A DNA stretch of 26,113 bases, taken from contig CAZRXU010000025.1 of assembly GCA_964604135.1 (NCBI GenBank), positions 1 through 26,113 of the forward strand. The letters are read 5' to 3'. Numbering within the stretch: the stretch's first letter is position 1; each line of letters begins with the position of its first letter. Positions 7,397 to 15,478 of the stretch are shown piece by piece. Source of the DNA: Sabulitectum sp964604135. Its GTDB lineage: Bacteria > Fermentibacterota > Fermentibacteria > Fermentibacterales > JCC-6. The notes beneath the pieces were generated by a model that ran no database searches, was not told the DNA's origin, and worked only from the letters and a program-made list of their open reading frames with translations. The position numbers and the translations under genes are program-made.

Positions 7397-10171
7397 ATGA
7401 GAAAACCTATACTTTTCTGGGTAAAAAGTGCATACAGCTTCGCGTGGGGTACAGACCTCCCGGAGTTTCTGTCTAAGGAAGCAGCCATATGCGGCTTTGG
7501 CGGTGCTATGTTGGCTGATACAGGGGGAGTGTACGGTCAGCACCGTTTTGCTGTAGCAGCAACAGATATTGGTATAAAAGGTATTGCCGGGGCAGAATTA
7601 CAGACTGCTGCAGGTGTTATGGTGGTAGGGGCTTTTGCGTCAGGATGGGGGCAGCTAAGCAGGCTTGTTACCTCGATTCATCTGGAAGAAAGGGTTAGCC
7701 ACACAGAGGCATTTGCAGATTCAAACCAGCTTTTCTGTATAGCAAAAACTTCCCTTCAGGGGATACAGGTTAAAGCAGAGGGATGGAGAGGGCAAGTTTA
7801 CATTCCCGTTCTGCCGGGTGAGGCTGATCCGATCTGTCCTTCAGGAGTTCTTCCCCTTGCCTGTTACCCGTCTATGTATGTTAAACAAAGTGCCTCTGTG
7901 GTACATTCAATTTTGAGGAAGTCTGACGAACTGCTTCCGGAACCCCATGTTCAGACGAAGCCTGTGTTCTCCTGCCGGAAGCAGCTTCCAGTCTACACAC
8001 CTGAATTGTGGAAATCCGCTCCTCTTGCTCTGAAAAACAATCTTCGTCTGGGTGAACTTTTGTGTACCCTTCCTGTAAAGAGTTTTTACAGGCCACCGGT
8101 GTTGTCTGAAGATGACTGCACACAACTCAGAAAAATACTGTGGCCTGAGCTGAAAAAAGCATATGGCAGAAGTGGGGCTGCCGAGAAGAGGCTTACCGAT
8201 GAACTTCGTGAATTGAACAACGCCGGGCTGTGCGGCTATTTCCTTGTTTTTTACCGAATAATCACCTACTGCCGCACTCGTGGAATAATGGCAGTAGCCA
8301 GGGGATCTGCTGCAGGAAGCCTTGTTTCCAGGCTTCTGGGCCTTTCTGCCATCTGCCCCATACGGTATGGCCTTTCCTTTTCTCGGTTTTTTAATCGTCT
8401 TCGCGATGATCCTCCAGACATAGATCTCGACATAGACGGAGTCAGGCGTGATGAGGTTTACAAATGGTTTCTGAAGGAATGGGGAAACAGAACAGCAGCT
8501 GTTTCCGCCACAGTTACTTTCAGAACAAAGTCGGCTGTAAGGGCAGCTGCAGCAGCATTCGGAGTGTCACGGGACGAAACAGATGTGCTTGCAAAACTGT
8601 CGCGTAGCCCGTGGAATCCCGTCTGGAAACAGCCCCTTCCAGCAGAGGTTATGCGAAAGGCAGAGCTGCTTAAAGGGCTGCCTTCCCACCTGATGCCACA
8701 CCCGTGCGGCGTGGTTGTGGGGGAAGGTCTTATAGATTCAACCACACCTGTTGAGATGTGTGCAGGCGGACTTCCCGTTACACAGCTGGATATGCATGGT
8801 GTTGAATACACCGGTCTTATCAAGATGGATCTTCTGGGGCAGAGGGGGCTAACATCTCTTTCCATCGCATCAGGCGAAACAGACCCTGTGAAGCTTGTAA
8901 ACAGCAGTGTTCTCAGCAGCAGAACGCTTGAGCTCATAAACAGCGGCAGTACAATAGGCGTTCCTCACATAGAAAGCCCAGCAATGCGCGGCCTCCTCAA
9001 AAGAATGGAAATTCACTCTGTAGAAGATGTATCACGGGCACTGGCGCTGGTAAGGCCGGGTGCCGCCTCAGGTGGAGGAAGAGACAGGTACATGGCCGGT
9101 GGGGAAAGCAATATTCCGCCTCAGCTTCGCAATATCCTCAGAGAAAACCGTGGGGTAATGCTGTATCAGGAGAATGTAACGGAAGCGGCGTGTGTGCTTC
9201 TGGGGCTTACACCGGCTGAGGGTGATCTTATGCGAAGAAGGCTGAAGAGACGGCAAGTTGATAAAGACGAAGTAATTAGCAGATGCAGGAAGAACGGATT
9301 GTCTGAGGAAACCGCTGCCAGGGGCTGGGAAATGCTTTCAGGTTACGCAGGGTACGGTTTCTGCAAGGCTCACTCCATGACCTATGCTGCAGTTGCTTCA
9401 GCCTATGCAGGTATCAAAGCGGAAAGGCCTGCTGCAGCCATGGCTTCTTTTCTAGCGGCCGGGGGAGGCTTTTACAGGCACCCTGTTTACATAGAAGAGG
9501 CAAGAAGGCTGGGACTGCGCATACTTCCTCCAGATGTAAACAGCTGCGAATGGTTCTGCACATCTCCTGATAACCGCAGTATCATGCTGGGTATGGGTTA
9601 TCTGGCAGGTATGGGAGAGAACGAATTCGAAAAAATTAAAAAATCAAGGCCCTACACCCATCCGGTGCAGATCAGGGCTTTCGGTACGGGTCTGAAACTG
9701 GCTCTGAACATGGCTGCAGTCGGTTGTTTCGATTCCATGGAAATGAACCGGCCGCAGGCTGCATGGTGTGTGAAGGAGGGGGTCTGTTCTCTGTTTCCCC
9801 TGGGTATACCACCTCCGGCACTTCCGCGCTTCATCCCGTCTGTACGGGCATCAAAGGAGCTGGAGCTTATGGAAGTTACCTGCGAAGCCCATCCGCTTGC
9901 GTTTATGAAAAGGCCTGCGGGAACCACTCCCATAGCATACATGCCGGAAAGGGGAAACTCTTTGATATGGGGAAGAGTTGTTACCGTAAGACCTCTGAAA
10001 GGGGGAACCGGCTTCCTCATGGTGGAAGACGATACGGGAATTGCGGATGTATTCGCCCCTTTCCCGTGGTACAGGAAGGCATCAGTACTTCTTAGGCGCC
10101 CAGGTGCAACACTGCTGCTCCGCTGCGAAAGAACAGCGGAGCGAACAGTGGTACTTGAAGTGCCTGAGTAG
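7397..10171 (+). CDS. Divergent DnaE/ImuC-like DNA polymerase III alpha subunit with degenerate PHP domain
   Basis: A 924-residue C-family polymerase, shorter than replicative DnaE (about 1050-1180). Active-site aspartates are present: Asp341 and Asp343 in PPDIDLD, and Asp478 in GLIKMDLLG. Also visible are RGSAAGSLV (302-310), VMLYQENV (587-594), GYAGYGFCKAHS (649-660) and FYRHPVYIEEARRLGLRILP (692-711). The N-terminal PHP domain keeps its frame (SAYSFAWG, GIKGIAGAEL) but lost the metal ligands: H-x-H reads W8-V9-K10 and the T-D-H triplet reads A40-D41-T42. The C-terminus has a HPLAFMKR stretch like ImuC/DnaE2 and an OB fold (about 857-924), then stops without a tau-binding domain. CSLFPL (797-802) could be a clamp-binding site. 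Most likely a translesion polymerase rather than the replicase. ATG 7397 matches the family's N-terminus although no ribosome binding site precedes it. Its stop abuts that of the opposing mscS gene. Confidence 0.85.
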   Translation: MRKPILFWVKSAYSFAWGTDLPEFLSKEAAICGFGGAMLADTGGVYGQHRFAVAATDIGIKGIAGAELQTAAGVMVVGAFASGWGQLSRLVTSIHLEERVSHTEAFADSNQLFCIAKTSLQGIQVKAEGWRGQVYIPVLPGEADPICPSGVLPLACYPSMYVKQSASVVHSILRKSDELLPEPHVQTKPVFSCRKQLPVYTPELWKSAPLALKNNLRLGELLCTLPVKSFYRPPVLSEDDCTQLRKILWPELKKAYGRSGAAEKRLTDELRELNNAGLCGYFLVFYRIITYCRTRGIMAVARGSAAGSLVSRLLGLSAICPIRYGLSFSRFFNRLRDDPPDIDLDIDGVRRDEVYKWFLKEWGNRTAAVSATVTFRTKSAVRAAAAAFGVSRDETDVLAKLSRSPWNPVWKQPLPAEVMRKAELLKGLPSHLMPHPCGVVVGEGLIDSTTPVEMCAGGLPVTQLDMHGVEYTGLIKMDLLGQRGLTSLSIASGETDPVKLVNSSVLSSRTLELINSGSTIGVPHIESPAMRGLLKRMEIHSVEDVSRALALVRPGAASGGGRDRYMAGGESNIPPQLRNILRENRGVMLYQENVTEAACVLLGLTPAEGDLMRRRLKRRQVDKDEVISRCRKNGLSEETAARGWEMLSGYAGYGFCKAHSMTYAAVASAYAGIKAERPAAAMASFLAAGGGFYRHPVYIEEARRLGLRILPPDVNSCEWFCTSPDNRSIMLGMGYLAGMGENEFEKIKKSRPYTHPVQIRAFGTGLKLALNMAAVGCFDSMEMNRPQAAWCVKEGVCSLFPLGIPPPALPRFIPSVRASKELELMEVTCEAHPLAFMKRPAGTTPIAYMPERGNSLIWGRVVTVRPLKGGTGFLMVEDDTGIADVFAPFPWYRKASVLLRRPGATLLLRCERTAERTVVLEVPE

Positions 10172-10984
10172 TTACTGTGCCTGTTTGAACAGGTGAATGT
10201 CTGTCTGCGGGAAGGGAATAGGTATGCCTTCAGCATCAAGACGGAGTTTAATACTCTCATTCAGAGCAAAGAAAACATCCCAGTAGTCTGGTGTTTTTAC
10301 CCACGGACGAACCACAAGATTTACAGAGCTGTCTGCCATCTCTACAACGCCCACAAACGGAGCAGGGTCTTTAAGAACTCTCTGATCTTTTACTATCTCA
10401 TCCATAAGTACATCACGCACTGTTTTAAGATTACTGTCGTACGAAACGCCAACGGTTAGGTCGATTCTGCGGATTTCCTCGGCGGTGTAGTTTGTTATGG
10501 AGCCGCCGATAAGTTTGGAGTTGGGAATGATGATCTTCTTGTTGTCAACTGTTTTAAGTGTTGTGGCCAGCAAGCTGATAAGCTCAACAACACCTGAGTC
10601 ACCGCCTGCCTCTATGTAGTCTCCAATTTTAAAAGGCCGAGTTACCATAAGAATAACGCCAGCAGAAAGGTTGGAAAGTGACCCCTGAAGAGCAAGGCCG
10701 ATGGCAAGTGCGGAAGCTCCCAGTATGGCAACAATGGATGATGTTTGAACACCAAGCTGCCCAAGGGCGGCCACCACGATGAATGCCATGAGAGATACAT
10801 AGGCGATAGAGCACGAAAAGTTAACAACTGTCTCGTCAACCTTTTTCTTCAGAAGGGCTTTCCGCACCGTCTTTTTTATGGCCGCCGCAACCCAGCGTCC
10901 TATAACTACTATTGCCAGGGCGATAAGTATTTTCAACCCGTAAGTTGAAAGCATACCCGGCAGTGAATCCAGAAATTCTTTCAT
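10172..10984 (-). CDS. mscS: Small-conductance mechanosensitive channel MscS
   Basis: A 270-residue inner-membrane channel, close to the 286 residues of E. coli MscS. Three membrane helices are visible: about 15-37, 58-79 and the pore helix 82-112 with the Gly/Ala-rich ASALAIGLALQGSLSNLSAG. The conserved RPFKIGDYIE follows and starts the cytoplasmic beta domain (IIIPNSKLIGGSITNYT), and an alpha/beta vestibule extends to the C-terminus. Role: release of solutes on hypo-osmotic shock. The start is ATG 10984 with AAGGAGG upstream; a longer frame reaching 11116 has a cysteine-rich, non-homologous extension and is rejected. A promoter lies at 11024-11052. The stop codon touches the stop of the convergent DnaE-like gene with no spacer, so no terminator fits between them. 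Confidence 0.93.
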   Translation of the reverse strand: MKEFLDSLPGMLSTYGLKILIALAIVVIGRWVAAAIKKTVRKALLKKKVDETVVNFSCSIAYVSLMAFIVVAALGQLGVQTSSIVAILGASALAIGLALQGSLSNLSAGVILMVTRPFKIGDYIEAGGDSGVVELISLLATTLKTVDNKKIIIPNSKLIGGSITNYTAEEIRRIDLTVGVSYDSNLKTVRDVLMDEIVKDQRVLKDPAPFVGVVEMADSSVNLVVRPWVKTPDYWDVFFALNESIKLRLDAEGIPIPFPQTDIHLFKQAQ

Positions 10985-11023
10985 TCCCTTGTTCCTCCTT
11001 ACGTTTTTTTGAAACCTGAAAGA

Positions 11024-11052
11024 ATTATAACAACAGTTACATGAACAGGTAA
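11024..11052 (-). promoter_or_regulatory. Putative extended -10 promoter of mscS
   Basis: On the minus strand a perfect TATAAT (11029-11024) is preceded by TG one base upstream (TGTTATAAT, extended -10). The -35 at 17-nt spacing, TTACCT (11052-11047), is poor, as is common with extended -10 promoters. Predicted transcription starts near 11017, giving a leader of about 30 nt with the AAGGAGG site. Confidence 0.55.
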
Positions 11053-11460
11053 CCCGGAACGAAACACAAGAATGCTCGCTGCATTGCCATTGATGGGGTC
11101 TGTATAGGAAGGCCAAGAAAATTCCAGAGAATCCTGATCAGGGCAGGTTATACTCCCAGGGATGCGCACAAAGTGTGGATCAAGATGGATCGCTGGCAAT
11201 CAGTAATGAAACGAGAAGTACGTTTTGTTATGAGCCTCGCGTGGTTCAGAGAGCATGGACTTTCGTTCCTGCACGATTTTACTCTCGTTTTTTCTCGATC
11301 CTGAATGGATTGGCTGCTGACCGAAGAGCGTTTGCATCTTTGTGGCCTTTGTTACATATCAGCATTTAGTCATGAGAAGCGAAAGTTTACAAAACAGGAC
11401 AAGGCAAAACAGAGGAAGACAACATTTAAAAGGCATCTGAAAAAGCAGCAGGGATTATAG
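11053..11460 (+). pseudogene. Broken coding fragment, possibly the C-terminal end of a group II intron reverse transcriptase/maturase or another mobile-element protein
   Basis: One plus-strand phase stays open from 11053 to a TGA at 11302, then from ATG 11305 to TAG 11458, with no start codon or ribosome binding site at its beginning. The first part has protein-like composition: IGRPRKFQRILIRAGY, then A-H-K-V-W-x-K-M-D-R-W-Q-S, then MSLAWFREHGLSFLHDF. The pattern R-x3-L-x2-G ... RW-x-S ... M-x-L-x-WF-x3-GL-x2-L is what I recall from the extreme C-terminus of some group II intron-encoded proteins, but I cannot confirm it. The second part ends in a lysine-rich tail (KQQGL). No upstream RT motifs, intron domain V or terminal repeats were seen, so at best this is a remnant. 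It overlaps the mscS promoter side. Confidence 0.3.
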
Positions 11461-11502
11461 AAACTAACCCGGGTTTTCTACAGGAGTGCAGTGAGGAATA
11501 AA

Positions 11503-12501
11503 ATGGCTGACTTATTACGGTACGGTACTGTTTTTGTGCTTGTTTTTTTATCTTGCGCAAGCCACCAAGAGGCTCAAGAGATTATTACACTAGAAAAGCT
11601 GATGGAAATTGATGGTAGCGCAGATCCCGATATGTACTTCTCGCCTGGGGGTATTCTAGTTGGCAGCGACAGCAGAATATTTATCATTGACCCTGTCTGT
11701 ACGAAAGTGGTCGCGTTTGACAGTACCGGGCAGTATCTGTTCGATTTCGGACGCCCGGGAGAAGCTCCTGGTGAGTTTAATTCCATGCAGTATCGGGGAG
11801 ATATAGATTGTAACAACAACATCTACGTTGCGGATAATCCATTCTGGATAAGAGTGTTTAACAGCGATGGTGAATATCTAAAGACGATTTCACCTGATGT
11901 TGAACAAATAGTTGATTTTGCCGTGTTTGACTCAAGTACTGTTTATATCAGTGAAGTTGTGTACATTGACTGGGAGAACTACTGCCCGATTATCAGAATT
12001 GATGGTACCGGCAAGGTAACGAACAGGTTTGGGTACATAGATGAAGACACTGGAAATATGCCGGCATGGGAGAAGTTTGCCGTGTCATCATGTGTGTTGG
12101 ATGTAGATGATGATGGATGCGTTTACTACACGAGCATTGTGGATTACCAGATATTCAAGTTCGATCCCAATGGTAATCTTGTCTTTACTGTTGAAGGTAT
12201 GACCCCCTATGAAGCCAGCTACCAGCGGCAACCTCCGTATGGGCAGCGAACACTTACTTCTGTTGTTATGGATCTGTGCGTGGATGGGAACAGAATCTAT
12301 GTGTTATGGGCTCAAGGTGGTGATGAAAACGGATACAGGGTAGATGTTTTCGATAAGAACTCCGGTGAAATACTGGGGTACTTTTACACACAAGTTCCGT
12401 CAGAAGAACCCAATATGTTCATTGAAGTGGTGGATGGTACTGATTTCTACACTGCATCATACTCCGATGCAATGGTGTACAGATTCAAAATGATATACTG
12501 A
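11503..12501 (+). CDS. Beta-propeller (NHL / 6-bladed type) lipoprotein
   Basis: A 332-residue lipoprotein. The N-terminus has a short positive region, a hydrophobic core and the lipobox FLSC with lipidated Cys18, so the mature protein is membrane-anchored at the envelope. The remainder is made of repeated blades of the NHL / 6-bladed beta-propeller kind: IFIIDPVCTKVVAFDSTGQY, IYVADNPFWIRVFNSDGEY, VYYTSIVDYQIFKFDPNGN and IYVLWAQGG...VDVFDKNSGE each show the strand-turn-F-D/N-x-x-G pattern. Such proteins usually bind ligands or act as scaffolds; no catalytic motif is visible. Start ATG 11503 is preceded by AGGAA 4 nt away; GTG 11491 with AGGAG in front is an equally possible start, giving four extra residues. 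It is probably transcribed alone, as a hairpin and a new promoter follow. Confidence 0.78.
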   Translation: MADLLRYGTVFVLVFLSCASHQEAQEIITLEKLMEIDGSADPDMYFSPGGILVGSDSRIFIIDPVCTKVVAFDSTGQYLFDFGRPGEAPGEFNSMQYRGDIDCNNNIYVADNPFWIRVFNSDGEYLKTISPDVEQIVDFAVFDSSTVYISEVVYIDWENYCPIIRIDGTGKVTNRFGYIDEDTGNMPAWEKFAVSSCVLDVDDDGCVYYTSIVDYQIFKFDPNGNLVFTVEGMTPYEASYQRQPPYGQRTLTSVVMDLCVDGNRIYVLWAQGGDENGYRVDVFDKNSGEILGYFYTQVPSEEPNMFIEVVDGTDFYTASYSDAMVYRFKMIY

Positions 12502-12518
12502 ATCGTCTGCAAGGGTGA

Positions 12519-12537
12519 AACTTCAGAATCTGAGGTT
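12519..12537 (+). terminator. Short hairpin after the beta-propeller gene
   Basis: An 8-bp stem (12519-12526 with 12530-12537, one G-U pair) closed by a 3-nt AAT loop, starting 17 nt after the stop codon. No T-tract follows, so termination is uncertain. Confidence 0.35.
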
Positions 12538-12563
12538 GATCCGGATACTGTATAAGGCACACA

Positions 12564-12592
12564 TTGACTGACCCGCAAATCGTATATATATA
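12564..12592 (+). promoter_or_regulatory. Putative promoter of the small secreted protein gene
   Basis: TTGACT (12564-12569), a 17-nt spacer and TATATA (12587-12592). The -10 box lies inside the perfect palindrome at 12581-12594, so a factor bound there would directly block or position RNA polymerase. Confidence 0.45.
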
Positions 12593-12594
12593 CG
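12581..12594. promoter_or_regulatory. Perfect 14-bp palindrome CGTATATATATACG
   Basis: A perfectly self-complementary 14-mer overlapping the predicted -10 box and 72 nt before ATG 12667. Its near-copy (one base different) is in the leader of the C25 peptidase gene at 4430-4443. No known operator family is recognised. Confidence 0.4.
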
Positions 12595-12666
12595 CTAAGG
12601 TTTCAACTGAGGATTGAAGTTATGGCAGGCTCTTGTTTTTATAACTGGTTAAAAGAAAGGAAAATG

Positions 12667-13218
12667 ATGCGTAGATTAAGTATGCTGATAGTTTTGTTGA
12701 TAACACTTTTTTCTCATGGTGTTTTAACAGATGCCTGTGCCGGTGTTGTGTACACAGATATTGATCCTGATAACAGTTTTACAACAGGCGGCGGTTTTGA
12801 TTTTAACGGGGATGCTACTGCCGAAATAACAACTAACAACGGCGTATATCTAACGGTAGGAGTGCATAATATCTGGGCAAACGGAAACGCATCCTCCGGA
12901 TGGGATGTACCCAAACCACTTCAGGCGAATACAACAATTGACGCAGGTGGTAATTTCATAGGCGCAGGAGATGCCTCTATGAATGCCTGGGGTGCTGGCA
13001 CTCCATTTCCGCAGAACCAGGATGCCTACATGGGTATCAAAATTGTCTTGTCTGGCAATACAATGTACGGATGGGTGCGGGTGTTCTGGAATGGTACAGA
13101 TTTCGTGTACAAAGACTACGCCTATGAGACTACTCCAGGTGCAGCAATCAATGCTGGAGATTCTGGTACACAAGCACTTGAGAGTGGTACCTGGGCTGCG
13201 GTTAAAACCTCTTTATAG
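12667..13218 (+). CDS. Small secreted protein of unknown function
   Basis: A 183-residue protein with an N-terminal signal peptide (MRRLSMLIVLLITLF, cleavage probably after A-C-A). The mature part is rich in Gly, Asn, Thr and aromatic residues and looks all-beta. The stretch YGWVRVFWNGTDFVYKDYAY followed by TTPGAAINAG resembles a recurring C-terminal module of secreted proteins in PEP-CTERM and FCB bacteria, but no PEP-CTERM or type IX sorting domain follows; it ends at TWAAVKTSL. Function unknown. The start is chosen at the second ATG of a tandem ATG-ATG pair (12664/12667) because AAAGGA lies 5-6 nt upstream and the signal peptide then starts directly. An upstream ATG at 12622 with GAGG would add 15 residues ahead of the signal. 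Nothing identifiable lies between 13219 and 13367 apart from an AGCTATAGCT palindrome. Confidence 0.7.
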   Translation: MRRLSMLIVLLITLFSHGVLTDACAGVVYTDIDPDNSFTTGGGFDFNGDATAEITTNNGVYLTVGVHNIWANGNASSGWDVPKPLQANTTIDAGGNFIGAGDASMNAWGAGTPFPQNQDAYMGIKIVLSGNTMYGWVRVFWNGTDFVYKDYAYETTPGAAINAGDSGTQALESGTWAAVKTSL

Positions 13219-13367
13219 AGTGTGTTATTGCCTGTTAACAGCGATGTCTTTCTGACCATGCTAAGCTATTTTCCGTTTTCAGCTATAGCTAAGTTCAGGT
13301 TTTTCTTTAAGCCTGCCAGCTTCAACCTTGAGTCGCTATAATCCATCAGTGGAAGTGTGCAGATTTC

Positions 13368-15059
13368 TCAGACTTGTATGCTTTGGGAGCGAATTGTAAT
13401 AATTCTGTCTGCAGCCTCTACAGTTGACTGTCTGTGGGCGATAACGATGCAGGTTCTGTTCTTAAGCAGCAGGGAAATAGCAGCCTGCACCTTTGATTCG
13501 CTTCGGCTGTCCAGTGCGCTGGTTGCCTCATCAAGTACAACTATCGGGGGGTTCTTAAGAAAAACTCTGGCGAGGGCAAGGCGCTGAATCTGACCTCCCG
13601 AGAGGCTGCTTCCCCGTTCTCCAACAAGAGTGTCGTAACCCTCGGGAAGAGTGCTGATAAACTCGTGTGCGTTTGCCGCTTCTGCCGCACTAACAACTTC
13701 CTGCATTGTTGCATCCGGCCTTGCCAGAAGAATGTTTTCTGCCACAGAACAGTGGTACAGAAACGGGTCTTGAAAAACTATACCAATATTACTTCTGAGA
13801 GATTCAAGAGAGAAGGTGTTAACAGGTTTATCGTCTATGAGAACATCACCACTGTTAGGGTCAAAGAAACGAAGAAGCAGTGAAACAATGGTGGTTTTAC
13901 CTGCACCGCTTTCGCCAGACAGTGCCACTGTCTCCCCAGGAAGAATAACTGTACTGAAATCTTTCAATACAGGTGTTTTTTCTGTGTACGAAAAGTACAC
14001 ATTCCTGAACTCGATTTTCCCCTTCACATCTGTCAGTTCAATTGAGTTTGGGTTCTCAACAACAGATGGTTCTGTATCTATTACCGCAAACACTCTCTCT
14101 GCGGCTCCCATTGCCTTAAGCACCTGGCCTGCGACTCCGGCGATAGAGCCAACCGGACCGAACAGCATGCCGAAGTAGCTTATGAACGCAATCAGCACTC
14201 CAACCTCCATTTTACCATGAATAACTTCGTTGCCGCCAAGCCAGATAACAAGAACAAGAGTTGCAGAAGCAAGCAGTGAGCCTGCATTCATAACGAAACC
14301 CTTAACGGTTAACCGGATGCTGGAGTGCATGAGGTCAACCATGGAGTTCCTGAACTTTTTGCTTTCCTTCTGCTCAAGGTTAAAGGCGGCTGAGGTTCTC
14401 AGACCTGTAAGCTGCTCCTGAAGGGTGGCGGTAAAGAAAGCTCTTTTCTCCTGAACCTCCGCGCTGGCCTTTTTCAGCATGGTACCAGCCAGGGCAATGA
14501 TTACGGCAAAGAGGGGAATTGAAGGAACCGCAAGCAGTGTTAGTTTTGGATTTATAGAGATCATTACTGCGAGAACAACGAAGAAGCGAATCACCTCACT
14601 TACCGTGCTGGACAGGGTAGAGGAATACAGGCTCTGCATAACCGGAATATCGCTGGTGAAACCAGCCATAAGCTCCCCAACTCTCTTCCTGCCGGAAAAG
14701 GCCATGGAGAGAGAGTTCAGCTTCTTGTACAGAGTCATTTTAAGGTCTATCGCTGCACTCTGCCCCGCCCACGAGAACAGAACAGACATTGCCATTCCAA
14801 CAATAGATACTAGCAGAATTGCCCCCAGGTAAACGAAGCAGATTTTAGCAAGAAGCTCCGTGTTCCCGTCTATAAGAACTTTGTCGATAAGAAGCCTTGT
14901 AATCCACGGTTGAACAAGAGCGAGTGCAGCAGCTAGTATTGTAAGGAATAGCCCAAGAGCATGCCATTTAAGCCATGGCTTAAGGTATGCGAGGGTTCGG
15001 AACAGCAGTCTGCGATCCTGCCAGAGTTTTTTCAGGTTGCTGAACGGGGCAGAGTTCAT
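13368..15059 (-). CDS. ABC exporter, fused membrane and ATPase domains (MsbA/LmrA type)
   Basis: A 563-residue half-transporter that should work as a homodimer in the inner membrane. Six membrane helices are expected in residues 30-310 (for example ALGLFLTILAAALALVQPWI and ICFVYLGAILLVSIVGMAMS). The ATPase domain has Walker A GESGAGKTT (382-390), Q-loop Gln430 in VFQDPF, signature LSGGQ (486-490), Walker B VVLDEATSALD (507 on) and switch His542 in IAHR. All catalytic residues are intact. The substrate cannot be told: lipid, drug or peptide export are all possible. The start ATG 15059 is not preceded by a good ribosome binding site; a TTG at 15071 would add four residues and is no better. It is convergent with the small secreted protein gene and transcribed alone. 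Confidence 0.9.
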   Translation of the reverse strand: MNSAPFSNLKKLWQDRRLLFRTLAYLKPWLKWHALGLFLTILAAALALVQPWITRLLIDKVLIDGNTELLAKICFVYLGAILLVSIVGMAMSVLFSWAGQSAAIDLKMTLYKKLNSLSMAFSGRKRVGELMAGFTSDIPVMQSLYSSTLSSTVSEVIRFFVVLAVMISINPKLTLLAVPSIPLFAVIIALAGTMLKKASAEVQEKRAFFTATLQEQLTGLRTSAAFNLEQKESKKFRNSMVDLMHSSIRLTVKGFVMNAGSLLASATLVLVIWLGGNEVIHGKMEVGVLIAFISYFGMLFGPVGSIAGVAGQVLKAMGAAERVFAVIDTEPSVVENPNSIELTDVKGKIEFRNVYFSYTEKTPVLKDFSTVILPGETVALSGESGAGKTTIVSLLLRFFDPNSGDVLIDDKPVNTFSLESLRSNIGIVFQDPFLYHCSVAENILLARPDATMQEVVSAAEAANAHEFISTLPEGYDTLVGERGSSLSGGQIQRLALARVFLKNPPIVVLDEATSALDSRSESKVQAAISLLLKNRTCIVIAHRQSTVEAADRIITIRSQSIQV

Positions 15060-15478
15060 ACTGTGTACCAATCGGTAATGGAATAGTTAACAGTTACAGT
15101 AAAATTGAACTGAATCATCTCAGGCAGAGCAGTGCTACGCAGTTTAATTTTGCATTCCCAATATGGTTAGTGTAGACAGACAATTACACTTAAATTACAG
15201 CTGAATTCTAACGAAGTAGCCTACAATCTACAAGTGAACGGGTCAGAGCGAATGCTGACTGATTTGTAGACGAAGGACACACCACCGTGCAGCACGTATT
15301 CAGAGTAGCTCCTGATGATATAAATGAATATGATACAATTGATGTACTCTGGTGGGCCATATCTGAACATCTCACTGTATATGCATACAAAATGCCTTTT
15401 ATAGAATGAACAAGTGGAGAACATGTATTCCAAGGGTATGAGGCATATGATGCGAATATGGTAGAGCAAGGTGGTATA
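15060..15478. other. Intergenic region between the ABC exporter and the chelatase genes
   Basis: About 420 bases between divergent genes. The only protein-like stretch is a plus-strand reading frame at 15287-15409 (see separate entry). No convincing promoter was found for either flanking gene. GAACATGTATTC (15419-15430) is an imperfect inverted repeat 49 nt before the chelatase I start, but it deviates from known operator consensus in the second half-site. AT-rich tracts are scattered and no repeats or RNA genes are recognised. Confidence 0.4.
15287..15409 (+). CDS. Possible small ORF or gene remnant
   Basis: A 40-codon frame from GTG 15287 to TGA 15407. The phase is open back to a stop at 15260-15262. 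Its product (VFRVAPDDINEYDTIDVLWW, then ISEHLTVYAYKMPFIE) has a balanced, protein-like composition, unlike random frames around it. No ribosome binding site precedes the GTG. It may be the end of a decayed gene; no family is recognised. Confidence 0.2.
   Translation: MQHVFRVAPDDINEYDTIDVLWWAISEHLTVYAYKMPFIE

Noticed and set aside
9652..10260. 202-codon minus-strand ORF over the end of the DnaE-like gene and mscS
   Set aside because: It runs across the end of two well-supported genes in other phases, and its Ser-rich product matches nothing known.
11466..11475. Palindrome AACCCGGGTT before the beta-propeller gene
   Set aside because: Short, no loop for a hairpin and no second copy seen; could be chance.
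15419..15430. GAACATGTATTC as a second LexA-like box before the chelatase genes
   Set aside because: The second half-site deviates (ATTC for GTTC), there is no promoter around it, and chelatase genes are not known SOS targets.
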